Part shown: one piece after another, positions 22,816 to 23,463 of the stretch | How the letters are laid out: each line of letters begins with the position of its first letter | Numbering within the stretch: the first letter of the stretch is position 1 | Position numbers and translations under genes: made by a program | From: a virus | Reading direction: 5' to 3' (one strand) | Length of the DNA: 23,463 nucleotides | Virus record (IMG/VR): IMGVR_UViG_3300037278_000066 | Location: 1 to 23,463 of that record | Notes under the pieces: generated by a model | The model's input: only the letters and a program-made list of their open reading frames with translations | Told to the model about the DNA's origin: nothing | Databases searched by the model: none

Positions 22816-23352
22816 CTATTTTTGAGTATTTTTGCGAAGTGCGCGTTGATGCTGATAACCGGGAGGCAACTTGATTTCGCACTTACAACCGACTCTGCAT
22901 TTCCTACTGCGCTTGCATTTAGGAATTAGTGATTTAACGATGATCTCCATCGCAAGGAGATGGTCTTCGGGACTTGTCAAATCGGTACCTAATTCTGTGC
23001 ACAACGTAGATTCACCAGAGCCAGGTTCGCCTACGATGAAATCTGGGATTTCTAGAAATCTGTTGTTGCTTTGCGAGTGGCCGTGTTTGCTCCAGATCAC
23101 TGAGTCAGTCACCATGGTTATAAAAGTGACCGGAGCTGATTTTTCTTTTGAGTAAGTCACCAACGCAAGACGTGTGAGAACATCTTGCGTAAGATCGTCA
23201 GTCTCAAACCTCTTTAGCATAGAGGAGTGCTGACGCTGGATCTGCCACAGGATCACCTTAGTGACCTCATTGATTGGAATAGGCGGCAGTCCTGTTGAAG
23301 GATCAATTGAGAATATGGTTAGACCGCTAGGTTTTGATTTACGAGTTGCCAT
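22816..23352 (-). CDS. Sigma-70 region-2-like protein with cysteine-rich tail
   Basis: About 178 residues from the ATG at 23352 (a TTG directly before it would add one). In numbering from that TTG, residues about 50-100 follow sigma factor region 2: FETDDLTQDVLTRLALV with the D-L-x-Q-x-V-x-x-R-L signature, then TFITMVTDSVIWSKHGH. SPEDHLLAMEIIVKSLI (128-144) resembles the linker before region 4 in sigma factors. In place of region 4 there is a cysteine cluster (Cys147, 153, 157, 159) in a basic tail ending KNTQK. It could direct RNA polymerase to phage promoters, or bind DNA/RNA through a metal site. No clear ribosome binding site is visible. Family assignment is by pattern and is moderate. 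Confidence 0.6.
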   Translation of the reverse strand: MATRKSKPSGLTIFSIDPSTGLPPIPINEVTKVILWQIQRQHSSMLKRFETDDLTQDVLTRLALVTYSKEKSAPVTFITMVTDSVIWSKHGHSQSNNRFLEIPDFIVGEPGSGESTLCTELGTDLTSPEDHLLAMEIIVKSLIPKCKRSRKCRVGCKCEIKLPPGYQHQRALRKNTQK

Positions 23353-23375
23353 CAACTGCTAGTTATACCTAGGTG

Positions 23376-23463
23376 TCAGAACTTAAATCCGAGCGACAGC
23401 GTTGCGTTCGAGATGATCGGACTTAGCACGGTGTTTAGCTTTAAGTAGGTGCTCTCGTTGAAT
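23376..23463 (-). CDS. C-terminal end of an upstream gene, possibly an outer-membrane beta-barrel
   Basis: A minus-strand frame, open from the window edge to a TGA at 23376-23378, gives 28 residues ending SNATLSLGFKF. The alternation of hydrophobic residues at positions -1, -3, -5, -7 and -9, with a terminal Phe, is that of the beta-signal by which outer-membrane proteins are recognised for assembly. A second frame is open to a TAA at 23383 (26 residues, ending NAVARI), so the choice of frame is uncertain. The stop is 23 bases ahead of the sigma-like gene. Confidence 0.4.
   Translation of the reverse strand, partial: FNESTYLKLNTVLSPIISNATLSLGFKF

Overview
The window is part of a tailed double-stranded DNA phage or prophage. 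Every gene I can support lies on the minus strand, so biological order runs from position 23463 down to 1. Packaging genes (large terminase, portal), scaffold, major capsid, adaptor, a tail-nozzle protein, long internal virion proteins and fibre-like proteins occur together, while tail-tube, sheath and tape-measure genes are absent. This points to a short-tailed (podovirus-type) particle. The host is probably Gram-negative, but the only direct hint is a partial reading frame at the right edge that ends like an outer-membrane beta-barrel. No replication, lysis or RNA polymerase gene and no tRNA is visible. A tyrosine recombinase gene suggests that lysogeny is possible.

Layout in transcription order. 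(1) 23463-21349: the end of an upstream gene, a sigma-region-2-like protein with a cysteine-rich tail, and a chain of tightly overlapping small genes ending in a protein with two helix-turn-helix motifs. (2) 21334-18211: a GNAT-like acetyltransferase, two small unknowns, the large terminase and a small tyrosine recombinase. (3) 18183-13203: a small portal-associated protein, portal, scaffold, major capsid protein followed by a strong terminator, a head-decoration candidate and an acidic small protein followed by a second terminator. (4) 13153-7790: adaptor, small tail protein, fibre-like protein, very large nozzle/stabilisation protein and a second GNAT-like protein. (5) 7790-2599: three internal virion (ejection) protein candidates. 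(6) 2529-1: tail accessory and fibre genes, the last cut by the left edge.

Most genes abut or overlap by 1-11 bases and begin after an AAGGA-type ribosome binding site, which fits long co-transcribed late operons. The longest gene-free stretch is about 120 bases.

The most unusual signal is an exact 18-base sequence (minus strand AAAGCGACAACCTAAAAA) present four times in the same orientation. Three copies sit on the stop codon of an upstream gene at a module boundary, and two of these stand exactly 11 bases before an ATG that lacks a ribosome binding site. The fourth lies in frame inside the scaffold gene, upstream of the capsid gene. It may be a phage-specific promoter, a translation or processing signal, or a recombination/boundary sequence. 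The sigma-like protein and the oddly placed recombinase are natural candidates for reading it. Two intergenic hairpins that bury ribosome binding sites, and a long inverted repeat just ahead of the portal gene, are further unexplained structures.
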